In this document: in pieces, positions 42,405 to 44,792 of the stretch
How positions within the stretch are numbered: position 1 is the stretch's first letter
How the letters are laid out: the number at the start of each line of letters is the position of its first letter
Origin: Golubevia sp. BC0850
Lineage: Eukaryota > Basidiomycota > Exobasidiomycetes > Golubeviales > Golubeviaceae
Assembly: GCA_012976225.1 (NCBI GenBank)
Contig: JAAVVG010000052.1
Span: 1 to 44,792 of the forward strand
Direction of reading: 5' to 3'
DNA: 44,792 bases
Notes under the pieces: generated by a model
The model's input: only the letters and a program-made list of their open reading frames with translations
What the model was told of the DNA's origin: nothing
Databases searched by the model: none
Translations under genes and position numbers: made by a program

Positions 42405-43897
42405 CTATTCGGACATGAGAGTTGATCCTCCTCCGTCTAGACCAGTTCTGAATCTTCCATGCTGTCTCATACCATGGAAATTAGATGGAGAAAAGCGCAT
42501 TCTCTCTGGAATGTCCGAGACCGAGAGAAGTCTGGTGAGAGGTGGATGGGTTGCGAAGAAAATCAGAATGGGGAGATCCTTGGACGGGAACTCTGAAGGC
42601 AGACTCTCGGCTCACCTGGTAATCTGAATGAGTTCAAGGCCTTTCACGAACGGTGTCCCTTCCGTAAGAGGTCTGAGAAGCAAGATCGCGATTGCTAAAG
42701 TAATGCAAGCTCCACAGATGCCAATGACCAGGAGCCACTTGTTCAGGGTGAGCTGGTCAGAATGAGGAAAAGTCGAGAGGATTCTAAAAGTCAGTGAAGA
42801 ATCACGGGAAAAGGTTCAGAACTCAAGTTCAAGGATAGTCAGAAATCAGAGTAGAATGGTCATAGGTGAAGAACTTCCTTTACTTTAACTCGCCTTTGTC
42901 CTCTGGATTGTTTTCCGAGCTGTGGCTTCGATATTCTGGAACGTAGACAAGTTCGCAGCATACTTTTCGTTGAGATTGTATGGGTTCAAGTCGTCTTGTT
43001 TGGCTTTAGTGACTTGACGAATGAAGGAGTCGGCGTTCGTAAGAGCGGTGGCTGTGACGTTTGCCAAAGCCAACTCGAGAGCAGCCAGTTCATTCGCGTC
43101 GTTAGGAATCTGGCTCATCTGAGAACAAATGGAAGAAACGCGAACATTAGAGAGATGGAAAGAGGTCTGTCATCAGTCATCTTGCTCTTTCTCTCGACTT
43201 CCCTTTCTCTTTTGTTGCACTCACCTACAAGATGTGAATGAAAATAGTTGCGATATAGCTATAATTGATGGGTCTCCTGAGATCTTTCACGTCTACAAAA
43301 GACTTTCTAAAATCGTCGATCGAGATGCGATAGCTACTTACTTCTCTTCTTCTTCTCATCAGGAAACGTGTTTCCATCACTCCTACTACTTCTTTTTGAC
43401 TGAGTGTTCCTTCCTTCGGATGAAGGTCTCACTGAGGCGTATTGAGCTTCTCCGTCGACGGTTGGGTTGGGTGAAACTTGGCCATCATTTTGGGATTGAG
43501 GTTGTGGTGAAGAGTGTCGGGGACAAGTAGAATCTCTGAAGAGTTCGGGGATCTGGAAAAAGGCTCTTCCTGTGAGGGAGGTAGATTTAGGTGAAAGTCT
43601 GATATCCGAGCGTGGATGTCGAGCTCAAGGCTAACAAAGACCGATCTCTAAGTCTAGAAAAGAACAGAAAAACGTTTTATCCATGTCAGAAGGAAGAAGG
43701 ATTAAGGGAGAGAAAGGTTGGCAAACTCACCCTCTTGCTTTCGCTCTCTCATCTTCTTCTGATTCTGAGGTCCAGCTTCTGACCTGTTCTACCAAGGGCA
43801 CTGCGATCTTTTCGAGCAAGATTCAATTGGGAGAGTAGGTGGGAGTGGGTGGTTCGTTCTCTTCTGGAAGTTGAAGTTTTTGTGGCGGTGGAGTCAT
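42405..43897 (-). pseudogene. Unknown single-pass membrane protein, some breaks
   Basis: Family not recognised. Exon A (43897-43731) encodes MTPPPQKLQLPEENEPPTPT ... ILLEKIAVPLVEQVRSW. Exon B (43653-43342) in its best frame gives RLSPKSTSLTGRAFFQIPEL and EGRNTQSKRSSRSDGN. A 68-nt exon (43292-43225) encodes VKDLRRPINYSYIATIF. Exon C (43118-42894) encodes IPNDANELAALELALANVTA ... NIEATARKTIQRTK. Exon D (42752-42616) carries a transmembrane helix (WLLVIGICGACITLAIAILL). Exon E (42531-42405) gives LLSVSDIPERMRFSPSNFHG and the stop. The exon C/D junction is AAG/GCGAGT...CCAG, a GC-AG intron that keeps phase 0. Breaks: TGA at 43823-43825 (YSPN then ILLEK), TAG at the end of the 68-nt exon where CAG is expected, and a frame change inside exon B. 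Exons C-E alone look sound, so a shorter active gene starting at MSQIPND (43118) is possible. Confidence 0.5.
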
Positions 43898-44402
43898 CTT
43901 GAAGTCGTTTTCCTCGAGAGGCTGGTCTCAAAGAAATGAACCAAAAAGAAAGGGAAGGGATATATCAACAAAGGAGGAGAAGAAAGAAGAAAAGGCAATG
44001 AGATTCTTAAAAAGCTGCTGCAAGTCTCCCACCTCGCTTACTTCTACTGATGAGACTCTGAGTTGCTAGTGAGTCTCAACGCCACGAGCCAATGCGGTGT
44101 TTCTGCCACATCGTGCAGCAGCAGATAAAGGACTCACATAGCCGATGATCTCAATTTTTTTCCGAAACCCTGAACACAGGGTCTGTAGTAGCTCTTCTGG
44201 ACTGCGGAGCGAAACGAACAAGAAGGGAAGAAAAGGGGCGAGGTGCGAGGTGCGAGGTGCGTGCGACTCGAGGTCGACACTTCGAGGGGTCTTCTCCACC
44301 TTTTCAACTGTAAGGCCAAACCTTCAAAAGCGATCTTTTTGCTTCCAAGCCTGGTTGATAGGAGATCAATCAGCTCAAGCGCTCAAGCCTCAAGGTAAAG
44401 AA

Positions 44403-44670
44403 TTGTGAGAGACGATGGAATCAGACCAACGCGTCTCGCGACCTGAAAGACGTATAGGTCGTGACGAGACATCCTCTGGCCTTCTTCAATTGAAAAGACA
44501 CTGTCACTATTCTTTCAACATGGTCACATATCCAGACACAACTGCTAATTTCTCAACTTTGACTGCCACTCCATCTCTCCACCTTAGTCCCAGCAGCTTC
44601 TGCCAACTCTGTAGAAGTCTAGAACATCTTGAAAGAAGACCCTCTTCCGCTTCCTTGAATCTTCCTAGAC
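44403..44670 (-). repeat. Right arm of the inverted repeat; tail of a second F-box-like copy
   Basis: Reverse complement of the block at 37599-37895. On the minus strand the tail TELAEAAGTKVERWSGSQS plus TGA corresponds to RELAEAAGRTKVERWDSSQS of the F-box gene. The hairpin reappears at 44433-44470 (GTCTCGCGACCT, eleven-base loop, AGGTCG-TGA-CGAGAC). The copy continues toward and probably beyond the window edge (44792), so its upstream part cannot be seen. Confidence 0.65.
44433..44470 (-). other. Second copy of the bulged hairpin
   Basis: Twelve paired bases with the same three-base bulge as at 37812-37847, and a different loop. Confidence 0.5.
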
Positions 44671-44792
44671 TGGACGGGACTGTCAAGGACTTACCTTTCA
44701 AGGAGGACGAATGACGTGTGAGCGATCGAGGTGAAGAACGAATGACGGATCTGATGAAGGCCTGCTTTTCCCTTGGATAGACCTCTAAGAAT

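Noticed and set aside
42358-42627. 89-codon plus-strand frame
   Set aside because: It lies antisense to the last exons of the membrane protein gene, whose splice phases agree.

Overview
The window reads as nuclear DNA from a filamentous or yeast-like fungus of the Dikarya, more likely a basidiomycete. Genes carry many short introns (mostly about 48 to 115 nt, GTGAGT or GTAAGT donors, CTNAC-type branch sites, CAG/TAG acceptors). Recognisable families include an RGS-LOV photoreceptor, Cdt2, a HOY1/PHO2-like homeobox protein, a DUF1748 protein and a heme-thiolate peroxidase. I cannot place it to genus.

Layout. 1-2.3 kb holds an LTR-like fossil and no host gene. 2.4-10.5 kb holds four genes that are recognisably protein coding but damaged: an unknown gene, a secreted heme-thiolate peroxidase, the front half of a multicopper oxidase, and an unknown gene with one in-frame stop. 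11.4-15.7 kb has small genes, including an intact two-exon hydrophilic protein and an intact three-exon DUF1748 protein, separated by sequence I cannot explain. 17.1-19.7 kb has a decayed F-box gene and one copy of a duplicated unknown gene. 20.0-25.0 kb is a large homeobox transcription factor on the minus strand with a long upstream region. 27.7-31.4 kb has small minus-strand genes, including a 158-residue secreted protein, and the second copy of the duplicated gene. 31.8-35.2 kb is an intact RGS-LOV photoreceptor of 11 exons. 35.9-37.7 kb has a small gene and an F-box gene, both with apparent frame breaks. 38.1-41.9 kb is an intact seven-exon Cdt2/DTL gene. 42.4-43.9 kb is a single-pass membrane protein with breaks. 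The right edge holds an inverted partial copy of the F-box gene tail.

Biology. The firmly identified intact genes are regulatory: light-dependent G-protein signalling (RGS-LOV), replication-coupled proteolysis (Cdt2 as a CRL4 receptor) and transcription (homeobox). They are not an operon and I see no sign that they act together. The secreted oxidoreductases and the F-box genes are the ones that look decayed.

The most striking cross-window signals are: (1) intact and broken genes alternate at unusual density; (2) the in-frame TGA codons I can place in broken genes all follow a T, as expected if CGA in a TCGA context became TGA; (3) the RGS-LOV gene seems to use a GC-AG intron that competes with a GT donor 18 nt upstream, both in frame, which would switch six residues of the LOV core in or out; and (4) an inverted repeat carrying a conserved bulged hairpin flanks Cdt2. 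Exon boundaries were read by eye and need transcript data.
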